A DNA stretch of 43,698 nucleotides from Streptomyces sp. YS415 (GCF_023544665.1 NZ_JAMJFL010000042.1:1-43698), one strand, 5' to 3'; shown: positions 23,701 to 32,438, numbered from the stretch's first letter. The notes: generated by a model not told the origin, from the sequence alone. Program-made: numbers and translations.

Positions 23701-25806
23701 GTGTTCTGGCATGCCGTCAAAGACCGCGCTCCCACCAGTCTCTCCGGCACCACCGGCTACGTCCTGGGCGTCAGCTACTCCGCCCTGGGCCAGACGGAAC
23801 AGCTCACCCTGGGCACCTCCGCCGCGACCGGCACCAAGAAGGCCTACCTCACCAACACCTACGAGGAGGGCACCGGCCGGCTCACGCAGGCGGTGCTGAC
23901 CGACCAGACCCACCCGTACGAGGTGCAGGAGCTCAACTACGCCTACGACGACACCGGCAACGTCATCTCCATCAAGGACCCGACGACGCTGGGCGGCACC
24001 TCGGCGGCGGACAACCAGTGCTTCGCGTACGACGGCCACCGCCGACTGACCGAGTCCTGGACGCCGTCCGACGGCAACTGCGCGGCGACGCGCGCCACTT
24101 CGGGCCTGGGCGGGCCGAGCCCGTACTGGACCTCGTACACCTACACCGATGCCGGCCTGCGCGCGACGGAGACCACCCACACCACGTCCGCGACCACCAC
24201 GAAGACCTACTGCTACAGCGCCACCCAGCCGCACGCCCTCACCGCGACGACGACCGCCGCGTCCTGCACCGGCGTCACCCCCGTCTACGCCTACGACACC
24301 GCGGGTCACACCACCGCCCGCCCCGACGGCAGCGCCACCCAGTCCCTCACCTGGTCCCCCGAGGGCAAGGTCGCCGAGCTGAAGGAGGGCGCGTCCACCA
24401 CCGGCTACGTCTACGACGCCGACGGCAACCTGCTCATCCGGCGCAACGCCTCCGGTGAGACCGTTCTCTACCTGGGCACGACCGAGGTCCACCTCGACAA
24501 CGCCACCGGCAAGTACTGGGGACAGCGCTACTACGGCTTCGACGGCAACGCGGTCGCCCTGCGCACCAACAAGAGCGGCACCGACACCCTGTGCTGGCTC
24601 GCCGCCGACCAGCACGGCACGTCCAGCGTGGCGCTCAACGCCTCGACCCAGGCGATCACCAAGCGCTACACCACGCCGTTCGGCGCGACCCGCTCCGGCG
24701 GGACGGGCAGCTGGCCCGACGACAAGGCGTTCCTCGGCAAGACGGCGGACGCGAGCACCGGACTGACGCACATCGGAGCCCGCGAGTACGACCCGTCGAC
24801 GGGCCGCTTCATCAGCGCCGATCCGCTCCTGGAGGCCGACAAGCCGCAGACCCTCAACGGTTACACCTACGCCGCGAACAACCCGGTCTCCTTCTCCGAC
24901 CCGAGCGGCGAGCAGCTCATCGAGTGCGCGCAGGGCCTGATCGAGTGCCGGGGTGGGATGCCGGTCAGTCACCACAAGAAGAAGTCCTCCACGTCCTCCT
25001 CGTCCTCCGGCTCCAGCGGCGGTAACGGACACAGCGGCAAGACCGTCGTCCGCAACGGAGGCCAGAGCAACGTCGGCTCCGCCTGCGCCCTGACGTTCCA
25101 CATGAGCGGCCACGACGCCGCCGTCTGCCAGTCCGGTTACGCGGCACAGGTGTGGGCCATGGAGATGAAGGTCGAGGGCTACGTCACGGTGGACATCGGC
25201 GACGGCGGCACGACCGCCAACTCCATCCCGGGCGCGAGCGGTAACGACACGGGCAACGACGGTGCCGCCGACGTGATCCTCTGGACCAAGGACAAGGTGT
25301 ACATCTGGGAGGTCAAGCCGGGGAACGCCTACGGCAAGACGGATGGCCCCAAGGACCTGACCAGGTATGTCGAGGGCATGCAGGACTATCTGGAGGACGA
25401 GGGCGACGACCGGACCGTGGAACGCGGGGCCGGCCTGCTCTCGGGCCGGGCGGCGTCCCGGGAGGGCGTCGTGAACGTCTGGTCCAAGGCGGAGTACCCG
25501 GGCATGCGCTTCTACGGGCGCAAGAACCGGGACAACCCCACGCCCAAGCCCGGGCCCAGCCCCACACCCAAGCCCACGGCGAGCACCGCGGCACCGGTCG
25601 AGGAACCGGCGCCGGGAACGGTGGACGCCCCGGCCGTGGAACCGGCGCCGGGCCCGACCGGGGTGGCCTCGGCCGGCGGGGCGGCGGGTGGCTTCCAGAT
25701 CTCTCCGGATGCGCAGAAGGCCGGAGCGGGAGCGGTCATCTTCACCGGCGTGCTGTTCACGGTCGGCTTCTTCGTCAACGGCCTCACGGGCGGGGCCTTC
25801 GCCTAG
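23701..25806 (+). CDS. Truncated RHS/YD-repeat protein with PD-(D/E)XK-like nuclease C-terminus
   Basis: A 701-residue frame. Residues about 10-400 are the C-terminal part of an RHS/YD-repeat shell, with repeats such as YDADGNLLIRR and YYGFDGNAVALR and the RHS core GAREYDPSTGRFISADPL ending at NPVSFSDPSGE. Full RHS proteins are usually 1,500-2,500 residues with export signals; those are absent. A Ser-rich linker (about 425-445) leads to a candidate toxin domain (450-610) with AADVILWTK and YIWEVKPG, a D-x(12)-E-x-K pattern (Asp524, Glu537, Lys539) typical of PD-(D/E)XK restriction-type nucleases, and a following YVEGMQDYL helix. Unusually, a Pro-rich stretch (613-655) and one hydrophobic segment (676-694) follow. 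The start is just the first GTG after a stop, with no good ribosome site; it may be an expressed orphan or a pseudogene. Confidence 0.75.
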   Translation: MFWHAVKDRAPTSLSGTTGYVLGVSYSALGQTEQLTLGTSAATGTKKAYLTNTYEEGTGRLTQAVLTDQTHPYEVQELNYAYDDTGNVISIKDPTTLGGTSAADNQCFAYDGHRRLTESWTPSDGNCAATRATSGLGGPSPYWTSYTYTDAGLRATETTHTTSATTTKTYCYSATQPHALTATTTAASCTGVTPVYAYDTAGHTTARPDGSATQSLTWSPEGKVAELKEGASTTGYVYDADGNLLIRRNASGETVLYLGTTEVHLDNATGKYWGQRYYGFDGNAVALRTNKSGTDTLCWLAADQHGTSSVALNASTQAITKRYTTPFGATRSGGTGSWPDDKAFLGKTADASTGLTHIGAREYDPSTGRFISADPLLEADKPQTLNGYTYAANNPVSFSDPSGEQLIECAQGLIECRGGMPVSHHKKKSSTSSSSSGSSGGNGHSGKTVVRNGGQSNVGSACALTFHMSGHDAAVCQSGYAAQVWAMEMKVEGYVTVDIGDGGTTANSIPGASGNDTGNDGAADVILWTKDKVYIWEVKPGNAYGKTDGPKDLTRYVEGMQDYLEDEGDDRTVERGAGLLSGRAASREGVVNVWSKAEYPGMRFYGRKNRDNPTPKPGPSPTPKPTASTAAPVEEPAPGTVDAPAVEPAPGPTGVASAGGAAGGFQISPDAQKAGAGAVIFTGVLFTVGFFVNGLTGGAFA

Positions 25807-25851
25807 CGGGGCTCCCAGTAGGGTCGAGGACGACGGGAGAAGGGGAAGGCC

Positions 25852-26697
25852 ATGATGGATGAGGGAGCACCCGGCATGGACGTGACCATCTGGGCCACGC
25901 TCGACGAGCAGGCGCCCGTGCCGCGCGGCGACCTGGTCGTGCTCTGGTTCCGGACCGCGATCGACTTCCTCTTCTCCGGTGAGGCGAAGGAGACCGCCGA
26001 CTCGTATGCGGTTGTCACCGAATCGTTCAGTGGCGGGCGGGAGACCCGACTCAGGGACGTTCGGCAGAACTGGCCGACGCTCGCCGACGCATTGCGTCCG
26101 CATCCCTTCCACGCAAGCGTCGGCTTCCACGAGCCGTCGGTGGACGAGGAGGAATGGGTCGACGACTTCGGGCGCGTCGGCAGCAGCCACAAGGGCCGCG
26201 GCGGCAGCCACACCGAGCTGTCCGCGGCTGTCCGGGCGGGAGACCGCATCGGCGACCCGGAGTTCTGTGCCCGCCTGGTCGACTTCCTGGCCGCCGCTCT
26301 TGACGGCGCCGACCCGGCCTTCGCGCGCGTCGACCACCTGAACTTCCATGACACCCCCGACCTGGAGGCGGCCCTGCGCCGGGGACACCGCAAGTACCTG
26401 CGTGAGTGCCGCAGCCACCTCCGCGGCTACTCCTGGGTCACCGGCGTACCCTCCGAACTCGCCGCCCGGCTCGGCGGCGCCTCGCGGCTCGCGGTCAGCG
26501 GCGCCTTCCACGCCGTACGGGAGCTACGCGGTGGCGGGCTGCTGTTGCAGGCGACCGAGACGCTCGCCGGGTACGACGACAGGGCGATGCGCGAGGTGTT
26601 CCGTGCCCTGGCGCCGGTACTGCCGCCCGGCATCCCCGAGCACGACCCCGCCCGCGAGAACCTCCGGGTCGTCTTCGAGGACGCGAGCGGGGTCTGA
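25852..26697 (+). CDS. Candidate immunity protein for the RHS nuclease
   Basis: A 281-residue soluble protein with no signal or membrane segment. GAGAAGGGGAAGG lies just before the ATG at 25852; a second ATG (25855) and one at 25876 are alternative starts. It begins 45 bases after the RHS stop, in the same orientation, the usual place for an immunity gene. Residues about 190-260 (LRGYSWVTGVPSELAARLGG, then a beta-rich stretch ending in APVLPPG) resemble the C-terminal layout of immunity-type families in polymorphic toxin loci, but I cannot assign a family. The acidic composition fits a binder of a nuclease. Function is inferred from position. Confidence 0.6.
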   Translation: MMDEGAPGMDVTIWATLDEQAPVPRGDLVVLWFRTAIDFLFSGEAKETADSYAVVTESFSGGRETRLRDVRQNWPTLADALRPHPFHASVGFHEPSVDEEEWVDDFGRVGSSHKGRGGSHTELSAAVRAGDRIGDPEFCARLVDFLAAALDGADPAFARVDHLNFHDTPDLEAALRRGHRKYLRECRSHLRGYSWVTGVPSELAARLGGASRLAVSGAFHAVRELRGGGLLLQATETLAGYDDRAMREVFRALAPVLPPGIPEHDPARENLRVVFEDASGV

Positions 26698-26711
26698 CGT
26701 CCGCCTGAGGG

Positions 26712-27872
26712 TCAGCCCACCAGCCCCAGCTCCCGGGCGATCAGCATCCGCTGGACCTCGCTCGTGCCCTCGCCGATCTCCAGGATCTTGGAGTCGCGCC
26801 ACATCCGGGCCACCGGGTACTCGTTCATGAAGCCGTAGCCGCCGTGGATCTGGGTGGCGTCGCGGGCGTTGTCCACCGCGATCGTGGAGGAGTAGAGCTT
26901 GGCCAGCGCCGCCTCCTTCTTGAAGGGTTCGCCGGAGACGAGGCGGCTGGCGGCGTCGCGCCAGGCGAGGCGGGCCGTGTGGGACTTCATCTCCATGTCG
27001 GCGATCTTGAACTGGATGGCCTGGTTGGCGCCGATCGGGCGGCCGAACGCCTGGCGTTCCTTGGCGTACTTCACCGACTCGTCCACACAGCCCTGCGCCA
27101 GGCCCGTCGCCAGCGCCGCGATGGCGATGCGGCCCTCGTCCAGGATGCGCAGGAACTGGGCGTAGCCGCGGCCCAGCTCGCCCAGAAGGTTCGACGCCGG
27201 GACCCGGACGTCCTGGAAGGACAGCTCGCGGGTGTCCGAGGCGTTCCAGCCGACCTTGGAGTAGGGGGCCGCGACGGTGAAACCGGGGGTGCCGGACGGG
27301 ACGATGATCGAGGAGATCAGCGGCTTGCCGTCCGGCCCCCGGCCGGTCACCGCCGTCACCGTGACCAGGCCCGTGATGTCCGTGCCGGAGTTGGTGATGA
27401 AGCACTTGGTGCCGTTGATCACCCACTCGTTCGTCGACTCGTCGAGGCGGGCCGTGGTGCGGGTCGCGCCCGCGTCGCTGCCGCCGTCGGGTTCCGTAAG
27501 GCCGAAGGCGCCCAGCATCTCGCCCGAGCACAGCCGGGGCAGCCACTGGCGCTTCTGCTCCTCGGTGCCGAACAGATGGAGCGGCATCGCGCCCAGCGAG
27601 ACGCCCGCCTCCAGGGTGATGGCCACCGAGGAGTCGACGCGGGCCAGTTCCTCCAGCGCGATGCCCAGCGCGAGGTAGTCGCCGCCCATGCCGCCGTACT
27701 CCTCGGGGAACGGCAGCCCGAACAGGCCCATGCGGCCCATCTCGCGCACGATCTCGTACGGGAACTCATGGCGCTCGTACAGGTCGCCGATCTTCGGCGC
27801 CACGACGTCGTGAGCGAACTCCGCGACCGTGCGGCGCAGTTCTTCGAGCTCGGGGGAGAGCTTGTGGTCCAT
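26712..27872 (-). CDS. acdH: Acyl-CoA dehydrogenase (branched-chain catabolism)
   Basis: A 386-residue FAD enzyme oxidising acyl-CoA to 2-enoyl-CoA and passing electrons to ETF. The motifs LTEPDGGSDA and YGFMNEYPVARMWRDSKI are typical. The C-terminal signature IGEGTSEVQR has Glu at the canonical catalytic base position. Isovaleryl-CoA dehydrogenases usually have Ala or Gly there, so the substrate may be broader than isovaleryl-CoA. The ATG at 27872 is followed by MDHKLSPELEELRRTV; the frame is open upstream but overlaps the lyase. It lies five bases after the HMG-CoA lyase gene. The symbol follows Streptomyces acdH of branched-chain amino acid catabolism, by context. Confidence 0.9.
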   Translation of the reverse strand: MDHKLSPELEELRRTVAEFAHDVVAPKIGDLYERHEFPYEIVREMGRMGLFGLPFPEEYGGMGGDYLALGIALEELARVDSSVAITLEAGVSLGAMPLHLFGTEEQKRQWLPRLCSGEMLGAFGLTEPDGGSDAGATRTTARLDESTNEWVINGTKCFITNSGTDITGLVTVTAVTGRGPDGKPLISSIIVPSGTPGFTVAAPYSKVGWNASDTRELSFQDVRVPASNLLGELGRGYAQFLRILDEGRIAIAALATGLAQGCVDESVKYAKERQAFGRPIGANQAIQFKIADMEMKSHTARLAWRDAASRLVSGEPFKKEAALAKLYSSTIAVDNARDATQIHGGYGFMNEYPVARMWRDSKILEIGEGTSEVQRMLIARELGLVG

Positions 27873-27877
27873 CGGGG

Positions 27878-28807
27878 TCACTCCTTGTGGGAGAGGGCTC
27901 GTACGGTGCGGGACGGGCTGGGTCGGCCCAGTCGGCCGGCCATCCACTCGCTTGTGGCGACGAGACGGCCGAGGTCGACCCCGGTGTCGATGCCGAGGCC
28001 GTGCAGCATCCACACAAGGTCTTCGGTGGCGAGGTTGCCGGTGGCGGACTTCGCGTACGGGCAGCCGCCGAGGCCTCCGGCGGAGGCGTCGACGGTGCTG
28101 ACGCCGTGCTGGAGGGCGGCGTAGGTGTTGGCGAGGGCCTGGCCGTAGGTGTCGTGGAAGTGGACGGCGAGCCGGTCGACGGGCGTGCCGTGCCCGGTGA
28201 GTTCGGCCAGGAGCGCCCGGACGTGCCCCGGTGTGGCCACGCCGATGGTGTCGCCCAGGCTCAGTTCGTCGCAGCCCATGCCGAGCAGGACCCGGCAGAC
28301 CCCGGCGACCTGCTCGACGGGGACCGGGCCCTCCCAGGGGTCGCCGAAGCACATGGAGAGATAGCCGCGCACCTGCAGGCCCTCGGCCTTCGCCCGGGCG
28401 ACGACCGGCTCGAACATCGCCAGCGCCTCGTCGACCGTGCGGTTGAGGTTGGCCTTGGCGAACGACTCGGTGGCGCTGGCGAAGACGGCGACGCGGCGGG
28501 CGCCCAGGGCCAGGGCGCGGTCCAGTCCGCGCTCGTTGGGGACGAGGACGGGGAGCTCCACCGGCAGGTGGCTGACGCAGGGGAACAGGTCCTCCGCGTC
28601 GGCGAGTTGGGGCACCCACTTCGGGTGGACGAAGCTGGTGGCCTCGATCGTGGTGAGGCCCGCGTCGGCGAGACGCCGGACGAACTCCGCCTTCACCTCG
28701 GTGGGAACGGTCGTCTTCTCGTTCTGCAGTCCGTCCCGGGGGCCGACCTCGTGGATGCGCACGCGGGCGGGCAGACCGGGTTCGGGAACGGTCATGGGCA
28801 GGGTCAC
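27878..28807 (-). CDS. Hydroxymethylglutaryl-CoA lyase
   Basis: A 309-residue HMGL-like TIM-barrel enzyme cleaving HMG-CoA to acetyl-CoA and acetoacetate, the last step of leucine breakdown. GPRDGLQNE near the start holds the substrate and metal residues, HFHDTYGQALAN carries the metal-binding His pair, and GLGGCPYAKSATGN contains the conserved catalytic Cys loop. The GTG at 28807 overlaps the carboxylase alpha stop (GTGA) and has GAGGAG eight bases upstream; an ATG at 28795 is less likely. The frame is open further upstream only as a shadow. Confidence 0.93.
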   Translation of the reverse strand: MTLPMTVPEPGLPARVRIHEVGPRDGLQNEKTTVPTEVKAEFVRRLADAGLTTIEATSFVHPKWVPQLADAEDLFPCVSHLPVELPVLVPNERGLDRALALGARRVAVFASATESFAKANLNRTVDEALAMFEPVVARAKAEGLQVRGYLSMCFGDPWEGPVPVEQVAGVCRVLLGMGCDELSLGDTIGVATPGHVRALLAELTGHGTPVDRLAVHFHDTYGQALANTYAALQHGVSTVDASAGGLGGCPYAKSATGNLATEDLVWMLHGLGIDTGVDLGRLVATSEWMAGRLGRPSPSRTVRALSHKE

Positions 28808-30729
28808 GGGGCCGTCTCCTCGTGCGGTGCGATCACGGCCAGCACCTGGTCCATCGCGACCGTGGTGCCGGGCGAGACGTCGAGCTCGGCGACCGTGCCG
28901 GCGTGCGGGGCGGAGATGACGTGCTCCATCTTCATCGCCTCCACCACCAGCAGGCTCTGACCGGCGCTCACCTCGTCGCCGACGGCGACCTTCACCACTG
29001 TCACCGTGCCGGGCATGGGCGCGGTGAGCGAGTCGGCGCCGGAGTGCGCGGCGCGGGTCAGGGACGCGGCGACCGGGTCGTGGTCGCGCACGTGCCAGGC
29101 GTCGCCGTCCCGGCCGATCCAGTCGGCGGCGCGGTGGAAGGTGTGCCGGACGCCGTCGAGGGTGACGGAGACCCGGTCGCCGGTGACGGTGTGGGTGCCG
29201 CGCGGGACGTGGTCGACGGGGTCGCCGGCCGCCCGCAGGGGGAAGGCGAGCGGCTTGGGCGTACCGCCCAGGCGCCAGCCGCTCGGCACCGAGAAGGGGT
29301 CCGTCCACCCCTCGCCGCCGGGCCGCAGCGCCTCCAGGCGTACGGCGGCCGCCGCCTCGTACACCTCCTCCGGCACGCCGGCCGGGACCAGCCCGTCGAC
29401 CTCCCGCTCGACCAGACCGGTGTCCAGCTCACCGGCCACCACCGCCGGATGGGCCAGCAGCCGCCGCAGGAACCCGGCGTTGGTCTGCACCCCCAGCGTC
29501 ACCGTCTCCGCGAGCGCCGCCCTCAGCTTGCGCAGCGCGGTCGCGCGGTCGGGGCCGTAGGCGATGACCTTGGACAGCATCGGGTCGTACAGGCTGCCGA
29601 CCTCGGTGCCCTCGGTGAGCCCGGAGTCCGTGCGCACGCCGTCGCCCTGCGGCTCGCGCAGGCGCAGGACCGTGCCGCCCGAGGGGAGGAACCCGCGCGC
29701 GGGGTCCTCGGCGCAGACCCGGGCCTCGACCGCGTGCCCGGTGAGCGTGATGTCGTCCTGGGTGAAGGCGAGCCGCTCCCCGGCCGCCACCCGCAGCTGC
29801 CACTCCACCAGGTCGATGCCGGTGATCAGCTCGGTGACGGGGTGCTCCACCTGGAGGCGGGTGTTCATCTCCATGAAGCAGTACGCGGACGGGTCGCCGC
29901 CGGGGACGATGAACTCCACCGTGCCCGCGCCCCGGTAGCCGCAGGAGCGGGCCGCCTGGACGGCCGCCTCGCCCATCGCCGCCCGGGTCTCCTCGTCCAG
30001 CAGGACGCTCGGCGCCTCCTCGATGATCTTCTGGTGGCGCCGCTGCAGGGAGCACTCGCGCTCGCCGAGGTGGACGACATTGCCGTGGCCGTCCGCCAGC
30101 ACCTGGATCTCGATGTGCCGGGGCCGGTCGATCCACCGCTCGACGAGGAGCGTGTCGTCGCCGAAGGAGGCCGCGGCCTCGCGCCGGGCCGCCGCGATCT
30201 CCTCCTCCAGCACCGACAGGTCCCGCACCAGGCGCATGCCCTTGCCGCCGCCGCCCGCGCTCGGCTTCAGCAGCACCGGAGCGCCCAGCTCCCGGGCCGC
30301 CCGGGCCAGTTCCGGGTCGCGTCCGCCGGGGACGACGGGGACCCCGGCCGCCTGCACGGTCTCCTTGGCGCGGATCTTGTCGCCCATCAGGGCGATCGCC
30401 TCGGCCGGCGGTCCGATGAAGACCAGGCCCGCCGCGGCGCACGCGCGCGCGAAGTCGGCGTTCTCGGCGAGGAAGCCGTAGCCGGGGTGGACGGCCTGGG
30501 CGCCGGTGCGGACGGCGGCGTCGAGGATGCGCTCCGCCGACAGATAGCTCTGCGTCGCCGGCGCCGGCCCGATCCGTACCGCCGTGTCGGCCTCCCGCAC
30601 GTGCCGCGCGTCGGCGTCGGCGTCGGAGAAGACGGCGACCGAGCGGACGCCCAGGGTGCGCAGGGTGCGGATGACGCGGACCGCGATCTCGCCCCGGTTG
30701 GCCACGAGGACTGTGTCGAACATGGTCAT
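28804..30729 (-). CDS. accA1: Biotin-dependent acyl-CoA carboxylase alpha subunit
   Basis: A 641-residue fusion of biotin carboxylase and biotin carboxyl carrier domains. The N-terminal MFDTVLVANRGEIAVRVIRT is typical; ATP-grasp motif SAGGGGKGMRLV lies near 165-175; the C-terminal biotinyl domain has EAMKMEHV with Lys600. A central BT-type linker lies between about 450 and 570. It pairs with the beta subunit 13 bases upstream. With HMG-CoA lyase and acyl-CoA dehydrogenase adjacent, the likely substrate is 3-methylcrotonyl-CoA, although other acyl-CoAs are possible. ATG 30723 is an alternative start; GAGGGG precedes 30729 by nine bases. Confidence 0.93.
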   Translation of the reverse strand: MTMFDTVLVANRGEIAVRVIRTLRTLGVRSVAVFSDADADARHVREADTAVRIGPAPATQSYLSAERILDAAVRTGAQAVHPGYGFLAENADFARACAAAGLVFIGPPAEAIALMGDKIRAKETVQAAGVPVVPGGRDPELARAARELGAPVLLKPSAGGGGKGMRLVRDLSVLEEEIAAARREAAASFGDDTLLVERWIDRPRHIEIQVLADGHGNVVHLGERECSLQRRHQKIIEEAPSVLLDEETRAAMGEAAVQAARSCGYRGAGTVEFIVPGGDPSAYCFMEMNTRLQVEHPVTELITGIDLVEWQLRVAAGERLAFTQDDITLTGHAVEARVCAEDPARGFLPSGGTVLRLREPQGDGVRTDSGLTEGTEVGSLYDPMLSKVIAYGPDRATALRKLRAALAETVTLGVQTNAGFLRRLLAHPAVVAGELDTGLVEREVDGLVPAGVPEEVYEAAAAVRLEALRPGGEGWTDPFSVPSGWRLGGTPKPLAFPLRAAGDPVDHVPRGTHTVTGDRVSVTLDGVRHTFHRAADWIGRDGDAWHVRDHDPVAASLTRAAHSGADSLTAPMPGTVTVVKVAVGDEVSAGQSLLVVEAMKMEHVISAPHAGTVAELDVSPGTTVAMDQVLAVIAPHEETAP

Positions 30730-30742
30730 CGGTAAATGCCCC

Positions 30743-32359
30743 TCACATCCGGAAGACGCCGAACTGGGGGTCACCCAGGGGCGCGTTGGCGCAGGCCGTC
30801 AGTGCCAGGCCCAGCACCTGCCGGGTCTCCAGCGGGTCGATCACTCCGTCGTCCCAGAGGCGGGCCGTGGCGTAGTAGGCGTTGCCCTGACGCTCGTACT
30901 GGGCGCGGATCGGCGCCTTGAACGCCTCTTCCTCCTCGGCCGGCCACTGCTCGCCGCGCCCCTCCAGCTGGTCGCGCTTGACGGTGGCGAGGACCGAGGA
31001 GGCCTGCTCGCCGCCCATGACGGAGATCTTGGCGCCCGGCCACATCCACAGGAAGCGGGGCGAGTAGGCCCGGCCGCACATGGAGTAGTTGCCGGCGCCG
31101 TAGGAACCGCCCACCACGACCGTCAGCTTCGGCACGCGGGTCGTCGCCACCGCCGTCACCATCTTGGCGCCGTGCTTGGCGATGCCGCCGGCCTCGTAGT
31201 CCCGGCCGACCATGAACCCGGAGATGTTCTGCAGGAACACCAGGGGGATCCCGCGCTGGTCGCACAGCTCGATGAAGTGGGCGCCCTTCTGGGCGGACTC
31301 GGAGAACAGGATGCCGTTGTTGGCGACGATGCCGACCGGGTGGCCGTGGATCCGGGCGAAGCCGGTGACCAGGGTCTGCCCGAACTCGGACTTGAACTCC
31401 GCGAAGCGGGAGCCGTCGACCACGCGCGCGATGATCTCGCGGACGTCGTAGGGCGTGCGGGGGTCCGCGGGCACCGCGCCGTACAGGCCGTAGGGGTCGA
31501 CCTTGGGCTCGGTGGCCGGCCGCACCTGCCAGGGGAGCGCCCCGCGCGCGGGGAGGGTGGCGACGATGTTCCGGACGATGCGCAGGGCGTGCGCGTCGTC
31601 CTCCGCGAGATGGTCGGTCACGCCCGACACCCGCGCGTGGACCTCGCCGCCGCCGAGCTCCTCGGCGGTGACGACCTCACCGGTGGCGGCCTTCACCAGC
31701 GGGGGGCCGCCGAGGAAGATCGTGCCCTGGTTGCGGACGATGACGGCCTCGTCGCTCATCGCGGGGACGTACGCCCCGCCCGCCGTGCAGGAGCCGAGGA
31801 CGGCCGCGATCTGCGGGATGCCCGCGCCGGACATCCGGGCCTGGTTGTAGAAGATCCGCCCGAAGTGGTCGCGGTCGGGGAAGACCTCGTCCTGCATGGG
31901 CAGGAAGGCGCCGCCGGAGTCGACGAGATACAGACAGGGCAGCCGGTTCTCCAGGGCCACCTCCTGCGCCCGCAGATGCTTCTTCACCGTCATCGGGTAG
32001 TAGGTGCCGCCCTTGACGGTGGCGTCATTGGCGACGATCACGCACTCGCGCCCGCTGACCCGGCCGATCCCGGCGATCACGCCGGCCGCCGGGGCCTGTC
32101 CGTCGTACATGCCGTCGGCCGCGAGGGGCGCCAGCTCCAGGAAGGGCGAGCCCGGGTCGAGCAGGGTGTCCACCCGGTCCCTGGGCAGCAGCTTTCCGCG
32201 CGCGGTGTGCCGGGCGCGCGCCTTCTCCCCACCGCCCTGCCGGGCGGCGGCGAGCTTGGCGCGCAGCTCCTCCACCAGCGCGAGCTGCGCCTCTTCATTG
32301 GCCTTCCAGGCCTCCGACGCGGGATCTGCCGCACTCGTCAGCTCGGGTGCCTCGTGCAT
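30743..32359 (-). CDS. accD1: Acyl-CoA carboxylase beta (carboxyltransferase) subunit
   Basis: A 538-residue carboxyltransferase of the methylcrotonyl-CoA/propionyl-CoA beta class, moving CO2 from biotin to acyl-CoA. The two crotonase-like halves carry the oxyanion stretches VDSGGAFLPMQ with GSCTAGGAYVPAM, and ISGFMVG with VVGGSYGAGNYSM. The length of 535-540 fits MCC beta subunits. It is the first gene of the minus-strand accD1-accA1-HMGL-acdH operon. No enoyl-CoA hydratase for 3-methylglutaconyl-CoA is present here. Two inverted repeats between this start and tetR are likely operators. Confidence 0.94.
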   Translation of the reverse strand: MHEAPELTSAADPASEAWKANEEAQLALVEELRAKLAAARQGGGEKARARHTARGKLLPRDRVDTLLDPGSPFLELAPLAADGMYDGQAPAAGVIAGIGRVSGRECVIVANDATVKGGTYYPMTVKKHLRAQEVALENRLPCLYLVDSGGAFLPMQDEVFPDRDHFGRIFYNQARMSGAGIPQIAAVLGSCTAGGAYVPAMSDEAVIVRNQGTIFLGGPPLVKAATGEVVTAEELGGGEVHARVSGVTDHLAEDDAHALRIVRNIVATLPARGALPWQVRPATEPKVDPYGLYGAVPADPRTPYDVREIIARVVDGSRFAEFKSEFGQTLVTGFARIHGHPVGIVANNGILFSESAQKGAHFIELCDQRGIPLVFLQNISGFMVGRDYEAGGIAKHGAKMVTAVATTRVPKLTVVVGGSYGAGNYSMCGRAYSPRFLWMWPGAKISVMGGEQASSVLATVKRDQLEGRGEQWPAEEEEAFKAPIRAQYERQGNAYYATARLWDDGVIDPLETRQVLGLALTACANAPLGDPQFGVFRM

Positions 32360-32378
32360 CCTGCGGTCCCCTCACCTT

Positions 32379-32394
32379 GTTAATGAGCGTTAAC
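32379..32394. promoter_or_regulatory. Putative TetR operator 1
   Basis: Inverted repeat with arms GTTAA and TTAAC (32379-32383, 32390-32394) and a six-base spacer, 20 bases from the accD1 ATG. It shares the TTAAC half-site with operator 2. Confidence 0.6.
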
Positions 32395-32406
32395 GCATTT
32401 CCTTCA

Positions 32407-32424
32407 GGTTAACGACCGCTAACC
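32407..32424. promoter_or_regulatory. Putative TetR operator 2
   Basis: An 18-bp imperfect palindrome, GGTTAACGACCGCTAACC, with seven of nine paired positions. It overlaps the likely -35 and spacer of the tetR promoter (TTAACG at 32409, TAGAAT at 32433). Confidence 0.65.
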
Positions 32425-32432
32425 TCCCTGTC

Positions 32433-32438
32433 TAGAAT
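32433..32438 (+). promoter_or_regulatory. Likely -10 element of a leaderless tetR promoter
   Basis: TAGAAT is six bases before the tetR ATG at 32445. TTAACG lies 18 bases upstream as a weak -35. Transcription would then start at or next to the ATG, giving a leaderless mRNA. No ribosome site precedes the ATG, which agrees. Confidence 0.6.

Noticed and set aside
23603..23899. Short frame with GTG at 23603 reading MSNSRINLDCDQSRY before the RHS gene
   Set aside because: Frame switches into low-complexity Pro/Arg sequence opposite RHS codons; no ribosome site, no known family. It was only considered as a possible N-terminal remnant.
23635..26511. A 958-codon minus-strand open frame opposite the RHS and immunity genes
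   Set aside because: Its composition is repetitive Arg/Gly/Val, and the opposite strand has clear RHS motifs, so it is a shadow.
28804..30774. Carboxylase alpha starting at 30774
   Set aside because: This would overlap the beta subunit gene, and the conserved N-terminus begins at 30729 or 30723.
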